Numbered from the stretch's first letter, positions 1 through 12,405 are shown. The stretch is DNA of 64,000 bases from Chinchilla lanigera (GCF_000276665.1 NW_004955417.1:30248059-30312058); one strand, 5' to 3'. The notes: a model not told the origin generated them from the letters alone. Translations and numbers: made by a program.

Positions 1-1291
1 GCTCCTGGCTGTCCACCAGGGGAGACAGCAGCGCGCAGGCCTGCGGTGCTACCGCCTTAGAGTCCGCGCTGGCAAGAGGTCTGTGAGTTGCGCGTGGGGC
101 ACTGGGAAGCACACACTAGAGGGCACCTCCAGCGGCCCGAGGGGCGCAGGCAGCGGCACGGAGGAAGCTCATCAAGCCCGTCCTCCGGCCTGGCATGCAG
201 GTTACAGCAAATCATCTGGAAAGTCCTGGGCAGCCGCCCCATGCACAGTTCTCACGTAGCCCTCTCTGCGACAGCCAGATCTTGTCATTTAAGGGAAAGA
301 GTGGGCAGAGGCAGGTCCATGTCCACCCATCTCTCAGTGGGCAAGTCAGCCAACAAACAGCCTGAGAGCAGCCCGCAGCTGCTGGTGTAGGCTGCTCTCC
401 CCGTCATCCGCCAGGCGGGTCCAGGCGAGGGTGGAGGAGCCACTCAGTCTGGACAGACCTGTGAGGCCGAGGTTCAGGTCACTTCCATTCAGTGACCCCT
501 CGCTAGGAAGCTTCCTGGAATGTGGATCTGGCCACGCTGAGTCTCACCACCTGGCCCGAGTGCAGGGACAGCAGTCGGTCTGCACCAGAGCCTGAGGACC
601 CCCACGTCCTTCCTCTGCACTTCCCGGACGTTGCTGGGAGAAAGCAGCTATGCAAACATTCGGGAACCCTTGCATGTGGCTAAGGACTTGAATCTTCCCG
701 GTATGTCACAAACATTGGCGTGCATGTGGATCGAGTTATTGGTTCCAGGCAGTCCTTGTGGAATTCTGGCGCTGTCGTCATAGGGAGAACACAGCGTTAG
801 GGTTTGACCCCAAATCTGTGACTTCCACTGGTCACTGACCTTCCCAGAGCTCTCGGAGAAGGACAAACGGCAAAACCCACACAGGGCTCACGAGTGAGCG
901 ACTGCCGGCGGGTCCTGCACTCCTCAGCCAGGCGGGTGGGCACCACACACACAGCAAAGCCACTCGGAACCCCCCAGAGCACGCTGTCTCGGGGTGCTGG
1001 GAGGGACTTGTAGGAGCGGGGAGGGTGGCACCTTGCATTTCCAGGGTGTGGAGAGGTTAAAAGTTTTCCGGGCAGTCCGAGTTTCCATATTCTATGGCCG
1101 GGCGAGGGTGTGGGATGCACAACCATGGTTCTAGGCATGAATAGCACAATATGAACAGCTGCATGGATGCACAGAACCCTGAAGATCATAAATCAAAACC
1201 TTAACTTTGGTATTTTTTCTCATATAAAACACATGTATCTAAGCCGAGATGTCTGTGGGCTGATGTTTTGAGCTGAAAAAACGGCTTTACC

Positions 1292-1296
1292 TGTGT

Positions 1297-1351
<55 letters not shown>
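1292..1351. repeat. (TG)n microsatellite, about 60 bp
   Basis: Near-perfect dinucleotide run with a single A interruption at 1301 (tgtgtgtgtatgtg). It is likely polymorphic and can adopt Z-DNA. On the transcribed (minus) strand it is a CA repeat. Confidence 0.97.
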
Positions 1352-1352
<1 letters not shown>

Positions 1353-1689
1353 CAGTACAATAAACACATACGTTCTATCCTTAAAGACTCTTAATGTGAA
1401 TCCTTGGGTAGAGAGCTGAAACCTTCCCTTTGTAAAGTTGCTATAACTTTGCCCCATGGTTCCCCCATTGCACATTATTCACTTCCTGCTTTAGGATTCT
1501 AATTAAAATTTATTTTTAAAAGGACTAGTTTATTCTCACTTAAGGGACTTGTATGTATGCATTTTAAATAACCTATAAAATCTTAGCTATCCACCACCTT
1601 CTTGGTGGGACTAAAACAACCGTGGTTACAGCAAGTGGTGCTCACCGAATGTTCCCGCGGGCCAGCCTCTGAATTCTGTGTGCCCATTA

Positions 1690-1850
1690 TGTCTCATAAG
1701 CGTCATTTACCCCTCACACAGATCTCGGGAGAGGAGCTTATTAACACGTCACGTCACAGATGAGGAAACTGAGGCCCACTTCCCCACAACTTAGAGGTAA
1801 CAGGACTCCCGGGCTCTCGAACCGAGCTGCTGGCCTCTGCAGAAAGACAG
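1690..1850 (+). repeat. MIR SINE fragment
   Basis: Contains the typical MIR core, 'cagatgaggaaactgaggc', preceded by a 'cctcacacagatctcgggag' stretch and followed by a diverged 'acttagaggtaacaggac ... gggctctcgaacc' tail. This is an ancient mammalian tRNA-derived SINE, here in sense on the plus strand and antisense to ANGPT1. Boundaries are approximate. Confidence 0.75.
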
Positions 1851-2152
1851 ATGCTGCAGGAGCCGGCGCGTCCCCCGCCGCGGCTGCCCAGCACGCCTCT
1901 CGCCTCTCAGTGTTCTGGGCGGCTCAGCACAGGCCTTGGTCAGGGCGGGGACAGGCGATTCTCAGGGAGGTAAGGTGCGCGAGAAGGCAGCACAGGCGGA
2001 AGCAGTGAGGCGGAAAGTGTTGACCTGAGGCCGGAAGACAGCCATGGGCAGTGGGATTGTCTCTGAGATGGGACCCCGGAAGAAATGTGAACCAGCAAAG
2101 AAGCACAACTTCTAGAGCCACAGCTAGCTGAGGGTGAGGACTGCTGGTCCCA

Positions 2153-2220
2153 GGGCTCGGGGTTAGCTCAGAGGTGGAGTGCTTGCTAGCTCGCCCAAGT
2201 TCAGTCCCCAGCACTGGAAA
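2153..2220 (+). repeat. Old ID-like (tRNA-Ala-derived) SINE
   Basis: Reads gggctcggggttagctcaga, then a box-B-like 'gttcagtccccagcactgg'. The A box (TTAGCTCAGAGG) and the 3' half of a tRNA-like head are recognisable. The copy is diverged, lacks an A tail and has no clear target-site duplication, so it is older than the copies at 10462 and 16689. Confidence 0.7.
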
Positions 2221-3842
2221 CAGAAATTTAGAGGTCTCTGAGCCTCCATGATGACTGTGGGAGTCTTCTGGACACAGGATTAATTCCCGGTAACTTGGGG
2301 ATTTCCTCACACACCTGGTTTACTGGTCTGTGAGTCGAGGGATGGTTGATTCACATAAGGCACAAGTTTAGAAGAAGGGCTGGTGGGGAGGTCAGCATGG
2401 GCATGTGGGGGCAATGTCTGTGTCTGTATCAGGAATAAAGACAACAGGGAATTAGGAACTAATAGTAGAAAGCCTGTGTATGTAGGAAGAAGGCAGTAAC
2501 GTTCACAGTGGGCCAATCGAAAACAGGGTAGGGCATCATATACTTTCCCAGATGCCATGGTATATCAATTTGTGTTGGGAGCATTGGGTTAAATTATTAG
2601 GAAAAGCTCTAGTTTTATTTAATTTTCTCCCTACAAAAGAAGAAAGAGATAAAAACAATCTAGAAAAATTGTCATCACACTATTTTGTGACTTTTTTTAG
2701 AAAATTCTTTACTGCTAGTTACGGGGAAATATTCCAATTATCTGGAGGATGTGTTATCTGTAATGTGTAACTGCAGGTGTACAAAATTTTAATAGCATTG
2801 AGATACGCATATAAAGCGCAAAAAGTATTAAACCTCTATGTGGACATGCACAGCAGGCTATGCTGTAGGTAAATCTCTAATTTGATAGCACTTTTACTCA
2901 TGTGGAAGAATAATATATCAAATAATTTTACATACTTTTTTCTGTAGTTTTATTAGTATGCCTAAATACATTTTCTGATGCTCCTCTAATACGAAACAAC
3001 TTGTGTACAATTTAGTGTATATTCAGTGTCTAATGCTATAGAAAGTAACCAAGAATGAGAAATATACAATAAAAATTAAAATGAAACTATATGGTGGCAA
3101 CCTTGTTCAGTTGTATAGCCACTGAATTTTCTTCCAGTCCATTTCTGTGTTGTCTGTCTGTCTGTCCCTTCACAAGCAGGAAAAAGCAGGCCCTGCTGCT
3201 GCCTCAGAGGCCTGCTCTCCTCCGGGCTTCACATGTTCAGAGTCCTCCTGTAACATGTTTCCAGCCCGGCTGAGCTGTCTGGATTTTGCATGCAAGGTTT
3301 CCCCCGAATGTTGGACAGTTAAAAGGAGCGGTTCTGCGCCCGACAGCGAGTGGACAAATAACCGACTCCAGCGAAAGCCACTGAAAATGGAGTGAAGGTT
3401 GTCGGGCAGCGTGTGAGAGCCGGAAGCAGCTGCCAGGTCGTTTTGGAGGTGGACACACCTAAAGAGCTTCGTACTCTGCTTTATGGAGAAAAATGGCTGC
3501 CACTGCAGGTGTGTCGCCCTGACCACTCCTGGAGAACAGCGTCCTCCCGCTGGGGGCTCTCCGTGGGGCTCCATGCTGTGGGGCTGCCCGAGGTACGGCA
3601 GTGGGGCTGGGCTGGGGGAGATGAGGGCCGATGCACCTGGGTCTTAAAGGATGTGGGTTTCCTGAGGACACCAGGCCTGTGCTGGCGGCAGAGCTGCCCC
3701 AGAGCTCAGCTGTCCTGCCTCGTTCCTGCTCAGGCACCAGTGCCAGCCCGGCGGGGGGGGGCGCGGTACACAATATGGTGGCTCCAGCACTGCTGGAGGC
3801 CACGCAGTCTAAGGCCCAGTCACAGGGAGCAGGCTGCGTTGG

Positions 3843-3845
<3 letters not shown>

Positions 3846-3887
<42 letters not shown>
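3846..3887. repeat. (TG)n microsatellite, 42 bp
   Basis: Uninterrupted TG dinucleotides, flanked by ggctc and atttgtg. Chance open frames through it produce Cys-Val or Thr-His runs that are not proteins. Confidence 0.97.
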
Positions 3888-3888
<1 letters not shown>

Positions 3889-6800
3889 TTTGTGTAGCAG
3901 AGGGTAAGGACTGCTGGCCAAACTCCCATTAGGGACAACTCTACTTCAAACTGATCCCCAGATTCAAACTCCCTGGTCTAAAAGAACTCATTCTGGTCAC
4001 AAAAGTGGAATGTGTCCACCTAAAGATAATCATGCGTTCATACAGAGACATGATAAACACACAAATTAATGGAGGTGGGCATAACCGGTGTGGCATTTAG
4101 CAACTCGACTTCTTCACAAATCTGTTGAAAAGGTGGTCCTGTGTGGTGAGTGCCACGTTGCTATGACTCCTTCCCAGAGAGCTCCCCTCAAAATGTGGAC
4201 AACCACACCCTGATGGGGACGAGGTCCCCTGGCTCAGAGTTCGTTACTACGTAGCATTTCTCATTATGAGCTAGCATAGGAAGCTAACAGTATTTCGTAT
4301 CACTCATTTTAATTGTGCTCTGTAACTGACTTGTACAAGTACCTTATGCTAAAAACAACTGTTTATTCATATGCATTTAAAGGGAAATGTATAGTTGTAA
4401 CATTTCATAAGTGTTACTGATTTTTTTCCTTCTTAAAATATAAGAAATTCAGGAAGGTTTCACTGTATAGGAAGTGAGAGTCACACATATTGAATTATGC
4501 TAATTACACAACTCTTATTTTCTCTCCGAGTAGAGGGGGTTGGTATTTGGTTCAGTGTGGTGTCATGGAGCTTATCCTAACAAATGCCCATGTGGTCGCC
4601 CATTGCGTCCCTGGACTTCGGAACCTAACTCAGATGTGGATGAGCCCAGGACACGGTTCAGCTGAAATTCTGTTAAAACTGTGTGAGCTTCTTTCTAGCT
4701 AGAAAATGGGTAGGGTTTGCTCAGAGCAATCCTGAAACTTCCAGGAAAAAGTCCTCTGAAGCCATGCATGCTGGCAACGTCCCGGCCTGCTGGGACCCAG
4801 GGCAGAGCTCATCCTGATTCTGAGGTCGAAACCCCAATTCCAAAAGAGAATTAACCACAGAATTTCACATGTTCCCGAAAAGATGTGGTCTAGAAGCAGT
4901 TCGTGGGAGAGGTCGAGGACCATATTATTTTTCATTTTGTTATCATTAGTTCAGCTCTCCACTATTCACACAAGTTTTGTACTGAAATTATGACTTTTCA
5001 AAAGGCAGATAACACGCCCCATGGAAAACGAGAAATATACTATTTCCAAAAATAAACAGGCACTTTCCCCTAAGCCACGGGGTTTTATGAACGGAAGTGC
5101 TAGATAGTGTGGCTCATTTTAAGGAAATTGTAAATGTTTGACATGCAATTTTCTGTCAAGATAAAGCATTTCCCTCATTAAAGGGGAACAAGCAGTCACT
5201 GTAGTGTTCAGCGGATGACTTCCTGTTTTTCTTTCTCTTTCTACCTAATGTTAAATTGTGCATTACAAGTAGGCAAGGAAAAGTCAAGTATGTTACTCAG
5301 ACGATGAAAATGATATTTCCCATTTTTTATCAGTGTCTATCTGCATGACAGTCAAAAAGTTTTAATTTCCTCCCCTGGCTTGTGATGTTTTTAGAGTCAT
5401 TCTTAGCGCAGGGCCTTGCAGTTCAAACTCTCTCACCGGCCCTTGACGGGATGATTTACTCTGCGGGATCAGGGGACTCCACAGGGGAGGTGAATTCCTC
5501 TCAGATGGTGGATAGCTCTGAGGACAGCCCAGGGGGAGAGCAAAAGCTTCATTTCCCCTGTGAGGGGCCGGAGGACGGGAAGTAACGGTAACGGCCACCT
5601 TTGAGAAAGATGCTTTACTCCAAGCATCTTGGTGCAGAGCGTTTAGATTTCAGTCACCAGCCGTGTCTTCCAGACGATGCGAAGGGGACGTTCACGTGAG
5701 CCCCACACAAGGCTTCTGTGGGTGTGACTTGAACTTCTGGGCAGGGACTAGGTCTGCTCTTGTGTTCAGGCTGGCACCCTGGTGCTCGCGCAGCTCTCTG
5801 CCCCACGCCCCCCTCTGACCCCGTCGCCCCAGTCCGGGTGCCCCTGACGAGGCTGCTTCCCATCCACTCTCTCTGCTCTCACCTGGCCAGCGCAGTTCAC
5901 CACAGCTGGGCCTGCAAAGGCATGGTTCAGCCCCAAACTGCGCTTTTTTTAAAAACAACGTTGGACTTTATGCAAACTTGCCCTTGAAAACACCACTTTC
6001 CCAGGTCTTTCCTCACCACCGATTGCCCCTTAGCCCCTGGTCTTGTCTGTCCTTCCACAAACTCCCTGTGTCCCGTCTGCATTGGAGCTGGACTCCTGCT
6101 CTGGGTCAGCAAGGCCCCTGACCTGCGCCCGACCGTGCCACGCTGCCGAGGGAGGTGAAGGAGGGCAGGCTCGCACTGGCCTCTCCGGATGCTGAGACCA
6201 GACCTGGGGTCTGTGCAGCTCCAGAAACTCCGTCTGCTGGGGATGGCCGGCCCACGGGGCTCCCCACTTCTCTCCTGAACCCCGGTCTCTTCCCCCGCCC
6301 GCTGGGCTGCCCTGGGCCCCCCTTGCTCCACGGGTTCAACCCGAGTGCCCTGGAGTCAGAAGTGGCATTTAACTCCACTTCCAAGAGCAGTTCCTTCCTG
6401 CTGACCCTGACGTGTGGTTCTAGGTTTTATAAACCACCGTACTTACTTTGGCTCCTGCCTTGTTTCTCTCTGGAGATCACCGAGCCCTCAAGCCAGTGGC
6501 CCTCCCCTTCCCAGCACAGCTCAGGCGCCTGGCTCGAGCCTCTGCCTGCCCCTTGGACACAGCTGCCCTCCAGTGTTCAGCCTTCCATCCAAGTCGAGAG
6601 CTGAGCTGCACCCTGGCCTACCCAGCGGGTGCGGCCAGGGTCCGGGGCTTAGCCCATGCAACGGCAGAGCAGCCTGGCATCCGGTACCCTCCCACACTGT
6701 GGCCCATGTGGATTTTCTAAAGTGCAGATGCTCCCCTGGTCTTTATGTGCTGACCACGACTCCCCAAGGCCGCCTGCTTGGCCTCACTGCTTTGCGTCTC

Positions 6801-7590
6801 CGCTCTCATCCCTGGTCCCTGCCCTGGATTCAAGGTTAAGACGTGGATCTTCGTGCACCACTCACAGTTCCTGGGACACACAGGGCGCTAGGCTCTCCAC
6901 AGTGTCCTCCACTCTTTTCTGCAGCCTCGGCCATCAGGTGCCCACCAGAGCCATTCTGCACAACTCTAGGTCCAGATTAACTTCCCAGCTACGTGACTAC
7001 GAACCACTCTCAGGTTCCCCAGGGAGACACAAAACAGCGCTGGACGGAGGTGTAGGCGCTCATCCGCCTGCTGCTCTGGTAAGGACTGAGTCAGTGCAGG
7101 GAAAGCTTAGCAATGCTGGCGTCAGGAGAAGCACTCCCTCAGGCCCAGGAGGGCTGCAGATGCTCTGTCCTGCCTTCACGCTGTCTTTGCCATAATGTCC
7201 AGCTTCACCCCATGTGCCTTTGGGTGCTGACTGCCCGTCTCGCCTACAACCGTGAGTTCTGGAATCGAGCTGGTCACCGAGCAGGTTCTCTGCCTCTCAA
7301 AGCCTAAATGACATGATGCCAAATACATCTGCTTACTTTTCTTCTTCCCAGTGATCTGAGCAGTTTCTGGCACACCAAAGGATCCTAGTGAATACACATT
7401 ACATAAAAATGTATAAGCATCCTTCTCCCACAGAAGAGAAGTTGAAACAGAACAGTTGTTGTAGTTATTCCTGAATGAATGGATGAATTGTGAGTCACAT
7501 TCTGGTGCTGCTGGAGTACTTTCCCGGCTGATCTCGACAGCAACTGTCTGCTGCTGTTCATTTCATGACAGAGCCTAAGCACTGTTCTCT

Positions 7591-7748
7591 TTCTAACTTC
7601 CTCCCTCCCTTTGTTCCTTCCATCTTTCTTCCTTCCTCTGTTCTTTCCTTCCTTCCTCCCTTCTTTACTTCCTTCCTCCCCTCTCTCCCTCCCTTCCTTT
7701 CTCCTTTCTCTTTCTTCTCCCTTCCTTTGTTCTCTTCATGCCTTTCTT
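7591..7748. repeat. Pyrimidine-rich (CTTC)n tract
   Basis: About 155 bp of almost pure C/T on the plus strand with repeated cttcctt and ctccct units and rare G or A interruptions. The polypurine/polypyrimidine composition allows triplex (H-DNA) formation. It ends in 'cttctgccgcaggtg', which resembles a plus-strand acceptor but leads to no exon. Confidence 0.9.
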
Positions 7749-10461
7749 CTGCCGCAGGTGTTTAGCAGGTGTGGTGATGTCCCAGCCTGCAGTGTACACA
7801 GCTGACCAGGGATGGGCAGTTACAGTCCTCAGCTGTCCTCCTTTTGACCTTCGCAAACTTTCCTCCAATCATCAGGGTAAACTACCTAGTTCCAGCATAG
7901 CTGAATTGCCAAAATCACGAAGAAATCCACTCAGCTTAGCCACAGTGATAACACTGAGGATACAGAGCTGAGTGAGCCACATTTCTAAGAAAAAAGGTGA
8001 CCAAGTATTTGCAGACCAAAGTGAGATGAAAATAAATGTGCTACCTGGCAGTCATACAAAATGAACGTAGTTTGGAGTAAAATGACCAGTTGCCTAAGAT
8101 GGCACCATTGCCTGTTTGAAACAAGCAGAGGAGTGTGGTGAATGTTCTCAGAAAATACATTTCTTAGTTGCATCTGGCTTGACCCTGCTGTATATTATCA
8201 GCTGGCTTAGGAGAAAGTGCCAGGAAGCTCAGCTGTAGGCAAAGAGAGACAAACAGCTCTGGACCAAAGGAATGTCAGGGACAGGTGCGTCCATCCCAGC
8301 ATCCTCAGGGACTCTTTCCTCAGGGAACTGTAACGCGTCCTGAGCTCTTTGGAGGCATAAAAGAGACAGGAGCACCGTGCTTTGAGTGTTTACTAGAAAC
8401 AAGTACAGATGCTCTGTGTCTGTACACATCACTGAACTTGTAGAAAATCTGTTCTTATTGATTAGGTAATTTATTTATTCCAAGTCCCTTACTTTTTCCC
8501 ATGTTTTTACTGAAGAGTATCAGATGTACATATTTACTGGTAAAAGGTGGGGTGTGGATACACGTATCCCAGGGCAACACCGACCTCTGCAGAGAGCACA
8601 TCCGCCCTCTCCCTTACTTCTTTCTTGCTGGCGAGAGCTCTTCAAATTCACTCTTTTACAATTCTGAACTACGCAAAGTCGTGTATGTTTATTGCGTGTC
8701 ACAAATCTATCAGGCAAATATTACAATCCAATTTGAGAGACTAAAAAACTGAAGCTACAAGGCGCTGCCTGGATGATTGTGGATAGGCAGTTGTCTACAG
8801 TATTGTGTTCATTTTCTGCAAGAGCAGTTTCATTCCTACAGAGCCCCTGATGAACAGATATTTCCCTGGCTTGTCCCCCAGGGGAAAGGACAGCTACAGT
8901 TTGGGGTCACTGTCTCCTGTATTATGCTCCATGCTTAATACGAGCACCTGATTTCCTTCTTTACCCAGGAGCAGTGGACACCATTTTCCTGACTTCAGAA
9001 GCTAAGCAGAAGTTAAATTTGCAGCCAGTAACAAAGAACTCGCCAAGGCAGACTCCCTGCATTGTGCAGTGTCCTACTCAGGCTCCCTCCACGGCACCTG
9101 GGTCAAACTGAAGCAGACCTTTCAGCTCAAGTAGCAATTTTTAAAGTATATTTTTAGACAGTTTGATACATTTATTATGGTGTGTTGATTTTGGAATATT
9201 TCCATATATGAATAAAAGGTAAACACATATAATCTTTTGATAAATAGTAAATCTATGTGCTAAAGTTTTGGTTATAAAGTAAAGAAAGGTTTATCTGTTT
9301 TAGAATTACAGTGAAATTAAAGCTCACTTTAGTAACTGATATTTAATCCAGTGTTATGCCGTTAGCCATTTTAAATTTTAAATTCACAATAACTGAAGAC
9401 TATGGCTGTAGTGAAAGTAAAGATATGCAGAGAATTAATCTTTTGATAGAAACCTTATTGAGAACCACATTCTAGTTTTGGGTCTAAGGCCTAAGGTAAC
9501 TAAATATTTAGTCTGAATACATAACATAAATTAAAGAAAAACAGATTAACAGGAAGCAAGTACAGCACAATCTCTGTCTATGAATGCACAGAACCTACTG
9601 GAAAATCAGGCCGCATCCTTACGTTAAGGTCACAGATCTTGTAGGTTAGTGCGGAATTTATCTTACGATTGAATCATTAAATGGCAAACAGTTATCTACA
9701 GGGCTGGAGTATTAGACAACTTAAGTCCCTATTAGTACTGCTACTACTGCTATTATTATTACTGTTATTATTTTGAGATCTGCTATATTGTAGAGTAGAC
9801 AGAGTTACTTGTCTCACACTGAGTGGGCAGGAAAGGTAACAGCTATTCAGTGGCCACGGTAACTATTCAATCAATGGATCCATGTCTGTCGTGTCCCTAG
9901 TCAGGAATTTTAAAGTTGCACACCCTGCCGCTCACAGTGTAGAGACACATTTACTAGACCCTTAGTCAAACACGCAGATAAACTCTGACGAGCAGGCCGA
10001 CATATGAGCTCTGTGAGAATCACCAGAGCTTGACACCTCTACCCAACTCAGTAAGCTTTAAGTCTCTGGATGATGAGAAAAACGTGTTTCCAACCCTGCC
10101 TCAAATGTGTTCGTCTCAATATGAGGATAGATATGTCTCATATTAATACTTAATTTCTAAATCCCCATGAGCTCTATTAAAATTCTCTGGCAAAACCCTA
10201 CCAAGCTTTCCTTCCAGTGGACTCTGACTCGGCTCTTGGCAGCCTCCGGCTGATGAGCAGGTTTTTTCCTTCCCGGTCACATTGCTGAGAACACCCAAAT
10301 GGAGCCCTGGGGCTCAGTGTTTAAAAATGTCACTCTACAGAGCATATACAAATAGGCCTGTTTAGACAGTCTAGTGGAGATGTGACTCCAGGTAAGGGGG
10401 TGCAACCGAGAGGAGGGAAGTGTCCTTCGAGCAAGAGCACTTAGTGTGGAGTTGTCTTCAT

Positions 10462-10570
10462 GTTTTCTTTTTTCTGTTTGTTTGTTTTTCTTCTGGTACC
10501 GGGAATCGAACTCATGACCTTGTGCTTGCCAGGCAGGCGCTTTTGCTACTGAACTAAATCCCCACCCCCT
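10462..10570 (-). mobile_element. ID-like SINE insertion with perfect 15-bp TSD
   Basis: On the minus strand this is a tRNA-Ala-like head (gatttagttcagtagcaaaa ... caagcacaaggtcatgagtt) followed by an A-rich tail; on the plus strand it appears as the T-rich start and the antisense head. It is flanked by identical copies of tggagttgtcttcat at 10447-10461 and 10571-10585, the mark of L1-mediated insertion. The orientation is sense relative to ANGPT1. The near-intact copy and exact duplication suggest a fairly recent insertion. Confidence 0.92.
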
Positions 10571-11618
10571 TGGAGTTGTCTTCATACTCTGGTCTGCCCA
10601 GGGATGAGTGACTGCGAGCTGGTCCTCACAAGGCTCAGGTGCGCTGTCACACACAAGGAGCCTCACACGTGCACCGCGCATACAGGGGGCTGCTCTGCGG
10701 GTGGTCACCAGCTGCAGCTCTGGGCTGACGCTTCGACTCCGGGTGAGTGGTTCTGTCTCCCTCCCCACCCCTATGGTACCACCTGCACCCAGGGAGGCTG
10801 CTCTGAAGAGAGCCCCTGCTGAGCTGTGCTAGAAGGAGTCACTGTGCTTAGGGCCTGCTTCTGTGCTGGTGGGGTGGGGGTCGGTGGGCGCATGGGTGTC
10901 TGAGGAGACAGAGGCTGGTGGTAGTTCCAACGCTTGTGGACATGGCTCCACTCCAGTGACATAAAATTTTCTGATTTCCACCATCGAGAAAACAGCCCCA
11001 AATAAACACGACTCGATACCTTGATTAATTCTTCTCTGAACAGGTCCAAGGACAAGTGTTCACAGTGAACACTCTGGTAACAGCCATCCTTTCTCAGTCC
11101 TGATCATCGGGAGCTGTGGTCTTTTCTTTGCAGGCAATGCTGAGCCACTCAGCGTTAGTTGTAAAATGACAACACCTATAAAACTGTCCCGATTCCTCTG
11201 AACTAGTCTTCAGCATTGGCTAATTTCTTCCCTATAGTTAAAAGTCTAACACTGTAATATGAAACAGTTGTGCACGACAATGAAGTAGCTTGTATTTAAG
11301 ATCAAGAATAGAAGAAATAAATGGAACCTCAGAAAGATGTTGTAGATTCACAAACTCAGGAACACATTCTCTGAAAGTTAGAAGCATAAATTTGTCTACT
11401 AAACCTCATGAATGCTGCTAAGAATCAATTCATCTGCTGTTTTACACAGCAATCAGCACAAGCAAGAAGGGTGTCTGACTGTTATCTGTCAGCTTCACTG
11501 GTGAAGGAGTTCCAGGCAGAGCGCAAGTGTGCTTCTGGGTGCCCCTGTGTGGGTGGTGGAGACGTGACCGTGGGGGTCATGTGTGGCCCCAGACTAGCTC
11601 CTCTCTGACACTGCTGCC

Positions 11619-11962
11619 CTGTTCAGCCTTTCTGTCCCTGCGGCACAGCAGCAGACACCCACAACTTAAAGAGAAGAGGTTTAATTCAGCTCATGGTTTC
11701 AGGGATTCAGTCCACAGTCAGCCGTCTCCAAGGCAGAAGCATCATCGTGGAAGGGCCTGGTGGTGCAGAGATGCTCAGTTCATGGTGTCCAGGAAGCAGA
11801 GCAGGGAACAGCACCAGGAAGGAACTGAACACGTGAGGGGCCAGGTGCAGACCCAAAGTCACATGTCCCTGACCCTGCAGACCCTCCTGGAAGTGCACCG
11901 GACTGATCCTCCAGGTGTCCCTCAATCCAGTGAGGTTGACAGGTCAGGACTAACGGTCACAA
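11619..11962 (-). mobile_element. MT-type MaLR LTR fragment (ERVL-MaLR)
   Basis: The plus strand carries the antisense pattern of rodent MT LTRs: a degraded 'tgttc...' start, 'caacttaaagagaagaggtt', 'tcagctcatggtttcaggg', 'attcagtccacag', 'ccaggaagcagagcaggg' and a 'gaggttgacaggtcaggact' end. It is only an LTR; no internal viral coding sequence is present. The element lies 173 bp beyond the exon 4 donor inside intron 4. Subfamily and exact ends are uncertain. Confidence 0.75.
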
Positions 11963-12129
11963 CCTCCCTGGTCAGCTTCACACCCACACACATCCCCTTA
12001 AAACACTCTTACTCTCTAAATACAGACAACAGAGAGCTCATAACTGTGCCTAACACAACACACTTGCATTGAACCTTTGCTTGCTCATATGAACTAGAAC
12101 ATTTACACAGTCAAAAGGAGGAAGACGTT

Positions 12130-12138
12130 CTTACCACC
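12130..12138 (-). promoter_or_regulatory. ANGPT1: Tandem 5' splice site of ANGPT1 exon 4
   Basis: On the minus strand the exon end reads AAAGAAGGTGGTAAGAACG. Two GT dinucleotides are 3 nt apart. Using the distal one (GGTG|gtaag, exon end at 12135) keeps Gly (about 269). Using the proximal one (GAAG|gtggta, exon end at 12138) removes a single glycine without changing the frame. The distal site matches the donor consensus better (GTAAG against GTGGT). In human ANGPT1 an isoform lacking this glycine is annotated, so the choice appears to be conserved. Which form dominates in this species cannot be read from DNA. Confidence 0.85.
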
Positions 12139-12367
12139 TTCTTTACTGCAAAGGCTGACGAGGCTGTGCACTGTGTCCATCAGTTCCAGCTGCTGCTTCT
12201 GGAGCAGACTGTTGTTGCTGGTCGCTCTGCTCAGCTGCTTCTCCAGCTCCTGGATTATGTACGACTGGCGAGAAACCAGGCCTTGAAGGTTCTCTTTCTC
12301 TTCCTTTAAGGTATCCAACTCCTCCTTGTGCTTTCCCTCCATTTCTAAGATTTTATGTTCTAACAAA
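12135..12367 (-). CDS. ANGPT1: ANGPT1 exon 4 (coiled-coil C-terminal part)
   Basis: Internal coding exon of angiopoietin-1, a secreted, multimeric ligand that activates the endothelial receptor TIE2/TEK. Seen: read on the minus strand after a 'ccttgtag' acceptor, the frame gives LLEHKILEMEGKHKEELDTL and continues through QELEKQL and LQKQQLELMDTV to CSKEG, which I recognise as ANGPT1. The length is 233 bp; the exon starts in phase 2 and ends in phase 1, leaving the first base of the next codon. By human numbering as I recall it, this covers residues 193-269. The heptad-like, Glu/Lys/Leu-rich sequence is the end of the trimerising coiled coil. A sequon Asn-Asn-Ser sits at about residue 243, and the lone cysteine (about residue 265) that helps make higher-order multimers is kept. 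The donor is a GTGGTAAG tandem site (separate entry). There is no frameshift or stop. The paralogue ANGPT2 is less likely because the ANGPT1-type motifs KEELDTLKEEKENLQGLV match directly. Confidence 0.97.
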
Positions 12368-12405
12368 CTACAAGGAAGTGAAAATAAGACTTAATTTTTA
12401 AAATG

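Larger units (their letters stand above)
1..12134 (-). other. ANGPT1: ANGPT1 intron 4, partial
   Basis: Intron following exon 4; its 3' end and exon 5 are outside the window. I looked on the minus strand for exon 5 (expected to continue the Cys-Lys-Glu-Gly linker toward the fibrinogen-like domain) and did not find it. The content is mixed: GC-rich blocks with CpGs at about 1-1190 and 5640-7200; two TG tracts; a MIR; an old ID-like SINE; a pyrimidine tract; a young ID insertion; and a MaLR LTR close to the exon. 2230-3840, 3890-7590 and 7750-10460 hold no repeat or gene that I can name. A run of nine G occurs at about 3753-3761. Confidence 0.85.

Noticed and set aside
6155..7195. Overlapping Pro/Ser-rich frames on plus
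   Set aside because: Three frames are open at once over the same GC-rich stretch, which points to composition, not coding.
7565..7805. Phe/Leu/Pro/Ser-rich frames and a 'gccgcag' acceptor-like site on plus
   Set aside because: Produced by the CTTC tract; strand is opposite to the only gene and no donor or exon follows.
11619..11962. Possible retroviral coding remains beside the MaLR LTR
   Set aside because: Only LTR-type sequence is visible; no internal region or viral protein frame was found here or at the other LTR copies.
12103..12134. Extension of the exon 4 frame past its donor to a stop, as if a short ANGPT1 form ended here
   Set aside because: The extension encodes about a dozen residues of intron, and I see no poly(A) signal just downstream. 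The GTAAG donor is intact.
1..12134. Search for ANGPT1 exon 5 in the left flank
   Set aside because: No minus-strand segment encoding the expected linker or start of the fibrinogen-like domain with AG/GT borders was found.
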